Below, piece after piece: positions 1 through 11,765 of a stretch of DNA of 64,000 bases. Source of the DNA: Arabidopsis thaliana (taxonomy: Eukaryota > Streptophyta > Magnoliopsida > Brassicales > Brassicaceae); NCBI RefSeq assembly GCF_000001735.4, contig NC_003070.9:2914001-2978000 (forward strand), in the 5' to 3' direction. The position numbers and the translations under genes were made by a program. The notes under the pieces are model-generated. The model saw only the letters and a program-made list of their open reading frames with translations. It did no database searches and was not told the origin of the DNA. The stretch's first letter is position 1. Each line of letters opens with the position of its first letter.

Positions 1-1
1 G

Positions 2-1174
2 CGATTCACGATTATTGATACGAGTGTAGACCACTGCGAAAAATCATCTGGGTTTAGGAGATGGAGATATTTACCAAGTGATGAAACAAAAAGGGGTCAT
101 GTAGGGGCTGATTCTGGTATAAAGGAAGAGAAGACTTTGGAGAAGGTTAAGGATCCATCAAAGAGGGTTATTAAGCATCGGTCTACCCCTCGAGCAGAAA
201 CTAATTATCATGCTGTAAATTCTGCACCATATTTGAAACGCAGACGGCTCAGTGCTTGCATTTCCAGAGAAAGTCCAGTGTCCAAACATATACCAGGTGA
301 TGATGACACAAAAATGACTGTTTGTCTTGAATCAGAGCAGCAAAGTATATGTGTGGTCCAACAACAAACTAGCACTTGTGAAGAGATGAATCAGGATAAA
401 GAGACTGTGCCGTTGGTTGAGCATATGAAATTAAAGTCTGATCAATCAAAAAAGACTGGAACTGGGCCATCATCTTTGCTTGTTGAGATTCAAGAAACGA
501 CAGAGATTGAACCAAGCGGGTTAAATTCCAACACTGGTGTAGACAAGAACTGTTCTCCAGAGAAAATAAGTACATCCCATGAACAAAAACCAAATGGGCT
601 TTGTTCAGTGTCAAAGTCGGACAAAAAACGAGCTTCCAATGATCTGGAACAAAAGCAAGCACTTGAGCTTCCTTCCATTTCAGGCTTAAACAATAGATCT
701 TCTTCCAATGATCTGGGAACTACTCAAGAGCTGGGTTCATCTGAACAACAACACGGCCAACAGAATAATACAGATGGTCCTAGAAGACAGAGCACAAGAA
801 AGAGACCATTGACCACTCGGGCTCTGGAAGCTATGGAATCCGACTTTCTTACAACCAAGAGAATGAAAAGCACGACTAAACCAGAACCGAGAAAGCGTGA
901 AAGTTCAACGAAGAAAAAACGCTCAGCTAAAGCGTGTAACAGAAATGGGAGTGCAGACTTGGAGCACAGAAGAGAAGATAGAAACATTTTTATATGGAAA
1001 GCACCAACAAGTAAGCCCTTGGATCAAATAGAGGATACAAAGCCTCGCTATCTTCTCAATGAAGCAAGAACTGAGAGTAAGACTCTAGATAGAATACAGG
1101 AGTCAAGGCCGGTCCTAACTGAATACCGTAAGCTTCCCCCGATTGTATTGAAGCTTCCGTTCAGGCGTGGCTAA
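2..1174 (+). CDS. SANT-type nuclear protein, 3' part only (tandem copy 1)
   Basis: Open frame that enters from the left window edge and ends at TAA (1172-1174), giving the last 390 residues. It is clearly the C-terminal part of a paralogue of the gene at 4031-6858: the two align almost end to end, starting with RFTI(I/V)DTSVDHCEK and ending with the shared tail LPPIVLKLPFRRG. The visible part is low-complexity, rich in Ser, Lys, Arg and Glu, with basic stretches that look like nuclear localisation signals (for example KKKRSAK). No catalytic domain is visible; the SANT-like region would lie upstream of the window. Differences from copy 2 include a small in-frame deletion near residue 155 and a changed stretch near residue 330, so both copies seem to be kept as coding genes. 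I recall the locus as AT1G09040, annotated only loosely as an Arg-Glu dipeptide repeat protein. Function unknown. Confidence 0.85.
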   Translation, partial: RFTIIDTSVDHCEKSSGFRRWRYLPSDETKRGHVGADSGIKEEKTLEKVKDPSKRVIKHRSTPRAETNYHAVNSAPYLKRRRLSACISRESPVSKHIPGDDDTKMTVCLESEQQSICVVQQQTSTCEEMNQDKETVPLVEHMKLKSDQSKKTGTGPSSLLVEIQETTEIEPSGLNSNTGVDKNCSPEKISTSHEQKPNGLCSVSKSDKKRASNDLEQKQALELPSISGLNNRSSSNDLGTTQELGSSEQQHGQQNNTDGPRRQSTRKRPLTTRALEAMESDFLTTKRMKSTTKPEPRKRESSTKKKRSAKACNRNGSADLEHRREDRNIFIWKAPTSKPLDQIEDTKPRYLLNEARTESKTLDRIQESRPVLTEYRKLPPIVLKLPFRRG

Positions 1175-1730
1175 GGAGAAGATTGGACTTAAGTCTGAAA
1201 GTTTTGATCGCTGGATGTGAGAAGATTGGTCTTCCTGAAGCATAAATGTGTACAGAAGAGAAATGTTTTACACAAAGGATTTTTTATTCCTCTTTTATGC
1301 TTATTATTTCCATAATTAGGCAGAAGTAATGTTTCTATTATTGGTTTGCTTTGGAGTTATTTGAAGTAGCTTTTCATATGGTCTATTATTCAGAAATATG
1401 AAGTTGAAATAATGATTGTTATGAATATAACCAAGCATGATATACAAAGAGTCGATCTAGATACATACAAATCCTCCCGAATAGTAGTAGATAGTAGTAG
1501 TATAAACTAAAGTCACGAGAATGATTTTTAAACTACTATACAAATCTTGACTGATTTATGTGCAGCTCATTTGCTGCGGTCGCTTGTTTAAGTTGTGACT
1601 TGTGAGAGACGGCTTTGGTTAAGTTAGAGTCCTCAAAACCAAGCCCTGCTCCAAATCTTTTGCAGCCAAATAACATAGGAACCAAATTGTCAGTTCAAAT
1701 TCATTTCACACTCTTTAGATTAGTTTTGGC

Positions 1731-1805
1731 TTACTTTGGATCCAAGACCAGATTCTGAACCTCTATGAAGGCTGAGCTAGCTGCGTTAGAAGCTATCTTT
1801 CCCAT
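1731..1805 (-). pseudogene. Orphan copy of the last coding exon of JMJ24
   Basis: On the minus strand this 75-base segment reads as an open frame ending DPK-stop. It matches the real JMJ24 last exon (7509-7435) in length and in most residues: AASSA(F/I)(I/K)EVQ(N/K)LVLDPK. A splice-acceptor-like ...atcag lies directly before it, as in the real gene. No other JMJ24 exon is nearby. The flanking sequence from about 1175 to 1820 also matches 6859-7525, so this exon came along when the upstream SANT gene was duplicated together with its 3' flank. It has no promoter or upstream exons, so I infer it is not translated. Confidence 0.8.
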
Positions 1806-1825
1806 CTGATATCAAAAAACCAATT

Positions 1826-2915
1826 TTTTCAACAAAGTTTGTTTAATTTATTACAAGCCGGCTGAGTCAAAGATTGGGACGATCAAATTTGTTTATTTTT
1901 TACTAAAACATTATTTGGCAAATGGTTTGATACAGTTTTACAAACGTTTAATTATGAGATTACTAACTTTCATTTGACTGAACATGTTTTCAGTCTTTCA
2001 AGTAATGAAGACCACATGCATGATCAAAAAGAAAGAAGAAGACAGACGACCTGATTTGATGGCCTTATGGGCTTTCTGTTTTCTGATATATATAAGTTTG
2101 TTTCAGTTTTTCTACGTCCATGGGTCCTTCTATTTTTAGCCCATTATGAACTTTGAAGCCACGAAATCCATCGACTGTTGTTTACCTTGGCTTAAGGTGA
2201 ACTACTTGCTTTATTTATCTTACACTTTTTCGAAGTAAGTATTTTGGCAAAAGAAAACTAAAAGTATCTTTGCTCAAAAAAAAAAAAAAAAACTGAAATT
2301 ATAAAAAATACAGCACTTCAAATTAAAGAAACTAAACTAAATTGAGTGATCTATAGTTTATATAGTTATTATGAAATAGTAAAAAAGTTGATGGTTTTTA
2401 GTACCTATGTAATTTTGGATGGTTTTACTGCTACCTATATAATTTAAACATGACGCTAGTTTTTTTTATAAAAAAAATCTAATATGGATTTATATTTACA
2501 TCATACGAGAGTTCATCAAAAAATGAGATAAGTTCATCATAAACTGATTGGTTACATTATATGATTATATAGTAATTTAGCAAAATTTAAAATTATTTGA
2601 CTACAATTACGAACATTTCCATTTAGCGAAGTTTCCCTTAAATAGTTTGAATATATATTAAATAATAGTGTAAATCTTTTATAACCTTTTTAAACATCAT
2701 ATTATGTTAATATTGATTGAAATTTAGCATGAAACTATATCATCAATTAGCGTAAAAAGAAAAGAAAAAAAACCTAGTAGTAGCACATCGAATGGAATAA
2801 TGAGGAGAACACAAAACACGTCCACGACTTTAGAATATTTCTTAACATTGAACACTTAAGAATTGAAAACAATAAAAACACTCTAATAAACCCTTAAAAT
2901 AGCCAATGAAAATCT
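1826..2915. other. AT-rich spacer between the tandem SANT genes
   Basis: No convincing gene. Homology with the copy-2 flank stops at about 1820-1830. The rest is AT-rich spacer with a poly-A run near 2280 and short minus-strand open frames that look like chance. The right end should hold the promoter of the next gene. Confidence 0.5.
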
Positions 2916-4030
2916 CCAAAGTGTGCATATAGAAAGAAAAAAAAAGATCTTTATATTGCGACTCTCTCATATTTTGCTCTCCTTTTATGTGCCTCATTCT
3001 CCTCTCGAAGACTTCGTGTTGAAAGAGCGACCAGTGCTCTTTCTCTCTATCCACAAACACGAACAATTCTTCGTTGTCTTTGTTCCTGTTGCCAACTCCA
3101 GATTCCCACAGTGCCACAATCTCTAACATTGCAAAGTTGAGACATCTCATAAACTAACTCAGGTTATCAAATCTATCTCCTTTTGCCGTGTTTGGCAATT
3201 CATGTTTTCGGGTTTGCTTTCCTCTTTCTGGGGTTTCTTGTCTCGCAACGCTACTGCTCTATGTCTAGATATCGAGAGAACTAACAATCGGAGATGCTTT
3301 TGTTTTAGAATTTGTGTTTCCACGTTTTTGTCTCTTGCGTAAAGATTTCGACTTTTCCTGCTTTTCTTGCATACCATTGTCATATGTTCGTCCTTTGGGT
3401 TAATCCTGTACGAGATCATTGAGAATTACATACAACCTGTTCATGTTTGGGATCGATGCTTATGGGCTTTGCTTTGATCAGGTCTGATTATGAATCTGGG
3501 TCAGTGGTTCTACGGAATTTGGCTCTGAAAACACTAGATTTTATCTTTGTCCTCGTCTTCGTGCTTTTGTGGACTCTGCTTTAATTCCCGTGTCTGTGTT
3601 TGTTTCAATGATCAAGTCTTTTGATTGAATCGAATGTATTTGGTATTATCCCTCAACAACTTCTTTCACGATCTGAGGTAGTTGAATCTTCAGTTTGGTA
3701 CCGTGGTCTTAAATATCTGAGCTTTATACTTTAGCCCGTCGTGTTGCTCTGGACAATGTATTTATTTGAGCTCCTTGCGGTTTGTTTGTATCTTTCATAC
3801 TTAGGGTAGTGAATTTCGAAGTTGGGTCTTTTATCTTTGTGTTTTTGCTTCTTAGTAGTTAGATCTTGTTTGCCAGGAAAGTAGGACTGATTTGCCTTTG
3901 CTGTTTGATTTATTACATTCTGAGTTTACCACATTTTTGGGTTCTTGAAAGTTTACATTTTCAGGTTTGAGATCCAATGATGTTGAAAATGCAGTTCTTT
4001 TTTGCTTGTTCAGGTTTCACTACGTTGAGG
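2916..4030 (+). promoter_or_regulatory. Probable 5' leader with intron(s) of SANT copy 2
   Basis: The stretch just before the coding start has T-rich, intron-like composition and at least one good acceptor (ttgttcag ending at 4011), 19 bases before the preferred ATG. An upstream in-frame ATG at 3977 would add 18 hydrophobic residues unlike the rest of the protein, so I treat it as leader or intron. The transcription start was not located. Confidence 0.4.
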
Positions 4031-6858
4031 ATGGTTCTTCTGATGGATGGGGAAAATAATCTTATGGAAGAAACAACAGCTGTTATCGAAGAAGACTCCT
4101 ATGATGACGAGTTTCCCTGCGGAGATCCACAAGTTGAGCCTCGTGTTGGAGATGAATTTCAGGTCGACATTCCTCTTATGATGTCTGCATCCAAGCGCGC
4201 TGTGTTTCTTTCCAATCCTGTTGCTTTGGATGATTCTACATGTTCTTTTCTCGTCGGTCTACCTGTCCAAGTAATGTGGATAGACAAAGTTGGAATAGGA
4301 CAAGGAAATGGAGATGGCAATGTTGACATGAACCAATCTTTGAAATCTTTAAGAGCTAAAAAAGGCCGTTGCTCTGCCAAGATCAGAGGAAAGAGTGACA
4401 AGAATTCGGAAACCAAGAAGCAAAGACTGAATCTTGAGGCTGTTCCTGCGATACCTTCCAGTTCTTGGGACGATTTGGAGGTTGCTAGCTTTGTTCTTGG
4501 TCTGTACACATTTGGGAAGAACTTTACTCAGATGAATAATTTCATGGAGAACAAAGGAATAGGAGAGATCATGTTGTTTTACTATGGGAAGTTCTACAAT
4601 TCTGCAAAGTACCACACTTGGTCTGAATCCCGAAAGAAGCGCAACCGCAAATGTGTATATGGAAGAAAGCTCTATTCAGGTTGGAGGCAACAACAGTTGT
4701 TAACCCGTTTGATGCCTTCTATTCCTGATGAACCTCAGAAACAGATGCTTGTGGATGTGAGTCTCTTTCACATCCTAATGCGGAATGCTTTACCACTGTA
4801 TATATGTTTTTTCATTGATCTTACTATTCGCAGGTCTCAAAGTCATTTGCTGAAGGTACTATCACTCTAGAGAAATACGTAAGCGCAGTGAAGAATCTTG
4901 TGGGTCTCAGGCTTCTGGTAGACGCTGTGGCGATTGGTAAAGAAAAAGAAGATCTCACGGTTCCTACATCAACCCCAATGAAGACCAAACCATGGTTCAC
5001 TGTTTCTTCAAAATCTTCTTTGGTCCCTGGAGAAGGGGATTACAATTCCCTCACATCGGCTGGCATAATAAATCAGTTAACTGGCTGTTCTCGTCTGAGC
5101 AAAGCCCGTTGCAATGATATATTCTGGGGCGCTGTATGGCCGCGTTTGCTAGCCAGAGGATGGCGTTCACAGCAGCCCGAGGACCGAGGCTATTTCAAAT
5201 CTAAGGACTACATTGTTTTCATTGTCCCTGGCGTGAAAAAGTTTTCAAGACAAGAGCTTGTCAAAGGAGATCATTACTTTGATTCCGTCAGTGATATTCT
5301 AACAAAGGTTGTGTCAGAGCCTGAACTTCTTGAGAATGAAACAGGAGGAGTGGCTGCAGAGAATCCTTCTGACCAGTCAGATGAAGAGTCTTCCCCGTCT
5401 GATAGTCTAAGACACCGTTACCTCAGGTCTCCATGTTCTAACCGTGGAACTCTGGGAATGAAATTCACTGTTGTGGACACTAGTTTGGCTACTGGAGGAA
5501 AGTTGTGTGATTTACGGAATCTGAATGCAGAGTGTTTAGTAGTTTCTGAGCCAAAGGCTCGTCTAGAAGCTAAAGATTCTTCTGTGCTTAAAAATTCTCT
5601 GGACAGTCAGAATGTGGAAAAGTCTCAAGTGAGGCCTCTGGATGCCAAGAACCATGTGGATGACCCAATGCGGTTCACGATTGTTGATACGAGTGTGGAC
5701 CACTGCGAAAAATTATCTGGGTTTAGGAGATGGAGATGTTTACCAAGTGATGACACAAGAAGGGGTCATGTAGGGGCTGATTCTGGTATAAAGGAAGAGA
5801 AGACTTTAGAGAAGGCTAAGGATCCATCAAAGAGGGTTATTAAGCCTCGGTCTACCCCTCGAGCAGAAACTAATTATTATGCTGTAGATTCTGCACCATA
5901 TTTGAAACGCAGACGGCTCAGTGCTTGCATTTCCAGAGAGAGTCCAGTGTCCAAACATTTACCAGGTGATAATGACACAAAAATGACTATTTGTCTTGAA
6001 TCAGAGCAGCAAAGTATATGTGTGGTCCAACAACAAACTAGCACTTGTGAAGAGATGAATCAGGACAAAGAGATTGTGCCGTTGGTTGAGCATATGAACT
6101 TAAAGTCTGATCAATCAAAAAAGACTGGAACTGGGCTATCTTCTTCGCTTGTTGAGATTCAAGAAACGACAGCGATTGAACCAAGCGGATTAAATTCCAA
6201 CACTGGTGTCGACAAGAACTGTTCACCAGAGAAAATAAGAACTGCCCATGAACTCATTTCGGCAGAACCAAAAACAAATGGGATCTGTTCAGTGTCAGAG
6301 TTGGACAAAAAACGAGCTTCCAGTGATCTGGAACAAAAACAAGTATTTGAGCTTCCTTCCATTTCAGGCTCAAACAATAGATCTCCTTCCAATGATCTGG
6401 GAACTTCTCAAGAAATGGGTTCATCTGAACAACAACACAACCAACAAATTAAGACAGATGGTCCTAGAAGACAGAGCACAAGAAAGCGACCATTGACCAC
6501 TCGGGCTCTGGAAGCTCTGGAATCCGACTTTCTTATAACCAAGAGAATGAAAAGCACAACTAAACCAGAACCGAGAAAACATGAAAGTTCAACGAAGAAA
6601 AAGCGCTCAGCTAAAGCATGTAACAGAAATGGGAGTGCAGACTTGGAGCACAGAGGAGAAGATAGAAGCAGTTTTACAAAGAAATCACCAACAAGTAAGC
6701 CCTTGGATCAAATAGAGGATTCAAAGCCTAGCTATCTTCTCAATGAAGCAAGAACTGAGAGTAAGGCTCTGGATCAAGTACAGGAGTCAAGGCCGGTTCT
6801 AACTGAATACCGTAAACTTCCACCGATTGTATTGAAGCTTCCATTCAGGCGTGGCTAA
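4031..6858 (+). CDS. SANT-domain nuclear protein (tandem copy 2)
   Basis: Two coding exons, 4031-4756 and 4834-6858, joined in phase 0, giving about 916 residues. The donor is gat/gtgagt and the acceptor ttcgcag/gtc. Residues about 140-215 form a SANT/Myb-like region: SWDDLEVASFVLGLYTFGKN, then a tryptophan-bearing segment with basic residues (SESRKKRNRKC), as in chromatin proteins related to metastasis-associated/RERE factors. The C-terminal two thirds are low-complexity, charged and Ser-rich with several basic clusters and end LPPIVLKLPFRRG. I infer a nuclear, chromatin-associated role; no enzyme motif is seen. The start at MVLLMDG was chosen over an upstream in-frame ATG because an acceptor lies between them. 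Recalled locus: AT1G09050. Its 3' flank runs straight into the convergent JMJ24 gene. Confidence 0.82.
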
Positions 6859-7434
6859 GGAGCTCAACGGACTTAAGTCTGAAAGTTTTGATCGCGGGAT
6901 GTGAGAAGATTGGCCTGGCTGTATGCTGAAGAATAAGTGTGTACAGAAGAGCGATATTAACACAAAGGGTTTTATTCCTTTGTTATTCTTATTACTTCCA
7001 TTATTAGACAGAAGTAATGTTTCTATTATTGGTTTGCTTAGGAGTTCGTTGAAGTAACTTTCATATGGTCTAGTAGTAGAAAAAATTATGTGGAATAATG
7101 ATGGTTATGAATATACTATATGAAGCATGATATACACAGTCATAGATACATTACAAATCCTGAATAGTAGTAGTAGTCGTCTAAACTAAAGTCACAACAA
7201 TGATTTTTATACTACTATACAAATCTTGACTGATTTAAGTGCAGCTGTTTTGCTGCGGCCGCTTGGTTGCCTCGTCTAAGTTGTGAGAGACTGCTTTGGT
7301 TAAGTTAGAGTCTTCAAATCCAAGCTCTGCTCCAAACCTTTTGCAGCCATAACGAAGGAACCAAATTTCAAAAATTGTCAGTTCAAATTCACTTCATACT
7401 CTTTATATTAGCTTTGGTGTCAATACTTTTTTAC

Positions 7435-10400
7435 TTACTTTGGATCCAAGACCAGTTTCTGAACCTCTTTAATGGCTGAGCTAGCTGCGTATAATGATAT
7501 CTTTCCAATCTGATGTTAAGAACCCAAACCATTTCCAAGAGTTAGAAGTGAAGGCACTGAGATGGTTAATGGTTTGTTCTAAGGGAAGGCAGAATCAAAG
7601 ATTTGTTACCTCTAGAATCTGAAGTTTTGCCTCGTGGTCGTTTGGTAAACACCGGATTTCTTCAGCTAGTCTTGCTGACTCTCCAACGCTTTCAGGGCAC
7701 AAGAAGTCAAGTGCCACCTGAATATTCGACTGAGAATTGTATACATGGGAAAAAAGTTTAGTTTAGCTCAAGGGAAAAGAAACTTAATGGAATAATGTTG
7801 CAACGAAATAAATTTACCTGAAGATTAGTGATTTGGAACGGACATCCAGCCGGAATGAAGATAGCCTCACCACGATGTTGCTCAAATGTCCATGGCTCAA
7901 CTCCTGAAACAATAGCAAGAGTCATCCCTCAGGTTTCCAAGCGATTAAGTGTTTGGAAATAGAATAGGGAATAGAATGTTTGTTTTTCCTACCAAACTCG
8001 TCTCTTAGTTGTCTCTTGTGGTGTTCATTTAAGAACAATCCTTCATACAACGGGCGTGACACCTGAAACCAGAGTAAACAAACTAGGAAACTCAATCATT
8101 CCACATACAAGACTTTACACACTTCATTTATTTGAATTAGCAGGTACGGCTTACAAAATCAGTCTGGATATTATCAGGCTTCTGGAATGTTCTCTGCAAA
8201 TACCCGGACAACTTTGGGACGTCTTGGCGTCGAAAGACATCCCACTGGGCTCCTCCTGCACATGAAGATGTGCAAGAAGATTCCATGTTGTCACCGTTTT
8301 CCGTTAAGTTCTCTGGATTCACAGTCAACGCCAACTCAGGTTCATTCTTCTCCATACTGGCTTCACCAAGTGATAGATCATGTAACTCTCCGTCCCTTAA
8401 TTTCTGCTCAGGGCTAAGAAGTGACTCATTTTCGCTCATCTTCTGGTCAGGTTCCTCTGGAACAGGTTTTGTTTTTCTCACCCTTTCGAATGTTGTTTCT
8501 TCAGACGTGTGCACCAATAGGTATACCTGATTAACAGTTTCAACGACTCAATCATTATATATTTTAACAATAATCTCAGTTGACCTAACATATAACCAGT
8601 TTCCCTTATCAACCAAAATAAGACAAATGTGATCACTTATAATCCAAGAGCTGAGTAATGTACCATGTCACGCATGTTGTAGTGAATACCAGTCAATGAA
8701 TCGCCAGCACTGATTTCTTGGTACGTCCCACAAGACACATAAATCTTTGGACCTGAATCGTTTTGGAGCGAGTAATGAGGTAACTTGGCTGCAACATTCA
8801 GAAGGCCTAACCGGGGATGAATGTACTCGAGAAACGGAAAACTTCTGATAAACTCAGGTCTTTGGTAGAAAATGAACTCCTCGGAAGCACTTGGGCTCGG
8901 CCAGTCCTTTAACTTCCACAATAGCGGAAGACCTGTCTCTTGGTTCTTTCCATCTTTATATGCTCTTGTAAACTCCCCAAGTCTTACATCAACCTGTGAA
9001 TCAAGTTATGAACATTACTGAATCTGTGACTTCACAATATGAAGAAGATAAGAAGATAAGAAGAAATGTACCTCTAAACCATCCAAGCAATTAATGGCCT
9101 TCAAGAATGGATCATGTTCTCTCAGTTTCTCGTCCGAAAGCTCGTCTATATCCCTCCAAATAGTCTCAGGATCCCATCTAGAGCAAGATGAGTCATCAAG
9201 TACCATTTTCACAGTAACAAGCCGACCCTCTGCCCATTGTTGCTCAAACTTAGCTACTCCATCAGTTTTAATCGTTTCAAGCGACGGGCTGTACACGTAG
9301 TTGTCACCGCTCTCTTCTCTCTCAGCAAATTTGCAGAATCTTGAATCACACATATCAGGGTTCAGAAGATCAGATAATTTGCAGCCACTAACAATCTCCT
9401 CAGCATTTTTCACAAGCTTTGCAACCCAATTCATCTTGAAAATGCGGGCAAGATTCAAAGAATGTGAACCGCAGCCTCCATACTCCTTAGGAGGGCAAGG
9501 GATGCTCCCATCACCGTTGGCTTCCCACTCAGGAAACTTGTATGAAAAGTTTAGTTTTAGTTTGGGAGCTCCTTTTCTATCTTGTACGTTTTGGTTAGTC
9601 CCACTAATCGTCACTGAAGACTCTTCCCGTAGATCTTGACAGCATCTCAGGCAAAGGTCATATGAGCAGTTCGGACAGTGACGGTAGTAGTCAACAACTG
9701 GTATCCGACACACGTTGCTGCAAGAAACAAAACTTCAGTCATGTACGATAATACAAAGTGCCAACAAGAAATAGTTGCAGTACTAAGTCAAAAGAAGAAA
9801 GGCATGTAAGATAGATCACAAGTACCAGCACATCTGCTCATCTGCTTTCAATCTTGCCCTGACAAGATCAATCTCAACTTCTATAGAGTAGAACAAACTA
9901 GTGTTAACCGCAAAAAATGTTACGAGTATATATAATTCATCAATAGTCACTGTAAACAAAAACTCGTCTCACCACGAAGCCTCTTCTCTAGTTCAACTTC
10001 CATACATTGTTCAAGATGGATCTGCTTTATGACTGGTAGGACAGCTGATAATAGACGATAAAGATACTGCAACTTGTCCAAAACGGGTATTTCCCGGATC
10101 CGAACCTGCAATTTTTCACAAAGAGTCATAATCATCTCATGGTCCTAAATTTCAAACCCCAAAATAGGTAGCACTGGTTTGAATCTTTATGATAACACGA
10201 GACCACACCTTTATTGTATTATCTGAACGCAGGCAAGATTTGCAATCACACAAGCCACGACATGCAGGGCAAACTTTCTCGACTTCTTCAAGTGATATCT
10301 CCGAGTACCTTAAAATGCATGAGACATCATTAGTACCGCGAACTCTTTCTACCAAAGGTTTATAGAATTCTGATATAAACAGAATGAAAAGAAAAGAAAG

Positions 10401-11254
10401 CACACCTTGCCGATAGACAATTGTGGCAGAAGGCTCTTTGATTGCATTTGAGGCAAGAAATGATTCTCTCTCTATCTTTTCTCTGGCATTGATGGCAGAT
10501 TTCCCCCAAAGACTCTGCAGACACATCTGTGCTTGCTGCTGAGTATTCCTACAACACAGAAAACCAGTTACTTTTAATCCTTATAAGCAAACAAACACAT
10601 ATGGGTGTACAAGTTCTTTGTCTAACCAATGAGAAACAAGAAACTTACCATAGGACTGGTGCTTTGGTGTGATCTGTTTCGTGTCGGATCCATAACAGCA
10701 ACAGATGGTGGTGTCCTATAAGATCTGTAGCCCTCTTCAAACATTACAACATCTCTACCCAAGTCATCATTCAAATCCACTGCAACACGTGGAGAGAAAC
10801 TCCTCATCATCGGTGTCTCGGGCGAGTACCGCATCAGGCTTTTATTATGTCTCTTCTCTAGTCTACCATTACTCTTGGAAGCAGAGGCAAGACCGTTATT
10901 ATAGTGGTCAATGCTGGTGACTGGTAACTCGAAATCATCCATCTTCCCTTCCGAATACGTATCTGTTTCGCCTAACGATGATCGCCTTTTCGCTTTCTTC
11001 TGGTTCGCCCTGAAAGCAGAATTAGCCGCCCGCTTCTTTGCTTGGATGTAGTGCTTCTCACAAACAGTCTTATCAGCCATGGACATTGCAGTGCATCTCC
11101 ACTGTTTACCATCCGATCTCTTGCACCGTAAGTCATCTGGAATCCCGGGAATAGACTCACCATTGCCATTGCCAATGCCATTGGCGGATCGAGTTTGCTC
11201 ATTAGCATTCATTCTAATCACTGAATCACAAGTTTCATCAAAATTGACCTGCAT
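7435..11254 (-). CDS. JMJ24: JmjC/WRC/RING-like protein, KDM3-type
   Basis: Twelve coding exons: 11254-10649, 10548-10406, 10308-10209, 10105-9973, 9880-9826, 9717-9072, 8993-8664, 8526-8155, 8062-7993, 7903-7818, 7717-7610, 7509-7435. All keep frame and give 907 residues. Residues 44-68 are a WRC motif (C44, C54, C65, H68). Residues 220-280 hold a Cys-rich RING-like cluster (CHQC, CLKC, CHNC, then CPACRGLCDCKSC) and a second cluster (CNVC, CPNC, CLRCC) follows exon 5. The JmjC fold spans roughly 570-870 and ends with the conserved EPWTFEQHRGEAIFIPAG. The iron-binding HxD is H665-Y-N667 here, so the acidic ligand is missing, and I see no clear distal His. From the literature, JMJ24 affects transposon silencing and acts as an E3 ligase towards CMT3, which fits a non-demethylase role. 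The ATG follows a likely 5'-UTR intron. Confidence 0.93.
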
Positions 11255-11765
11255 TGTCAAAACACTAGATTTTCAAACTAAAATCAGAAATTGAGCACTC
11301 ACTAAAGGGAAAGAAAACTAAATTGGTAGCTTATACACTCCTGCTCGAATTTGAGAGAGAGATCAACCAAATTACAATCCCAAAATCCAATATTTGTAAG
11401 CAAAACCCGTTAAATCCCCCAATTCAACGAACACACACACACACATGATCAATCACTGAACCTAAGAGCTCTAGAAACACATGCTATATCGATCGATATA
11501 TGTATAGAACTAATAAGTGCGTACAAATTCGAAGACAGAAGAAGAGAACTCCGAAATCGCTAAAATCGAACGTAGAATTGAAGAAGAGTGTTTAAGATTG
11601 GGGAATTCGAGAGGCTCATCAACAAGTATATAAGTGTGTATATATATATAGGTACATATATATATGAAAATAATTGCTCGTACTTACAGTGAAAGAAGGA
11701 AAACCCCAAACCTGAAATTAGGGTTTTGGTCGAGAGAAATTGCAGAGGTTATAGATGGGAGAGAG
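11255..11765 (-). promoter_or_regulatory. JMJ24 5' leader with probable intron
   Basis: Reading on the minus strand, a good donor (cact/gtaagtacg) lies near 11684 and an acceptor (gattttag) near 11279, just before the ATG. This suggests a 5'-UTR intron of about 400 bases. The first non-coding exon would lie at about 11690-11765. Confidence 0.45.

Noticed and set aside
3977-4030. Upstream ATG start for SANT copy 2
   Set aside because: The extra residues are hydrophobic and unlike a nuclear protein, and a clear acceptor lies between the two ATGs.
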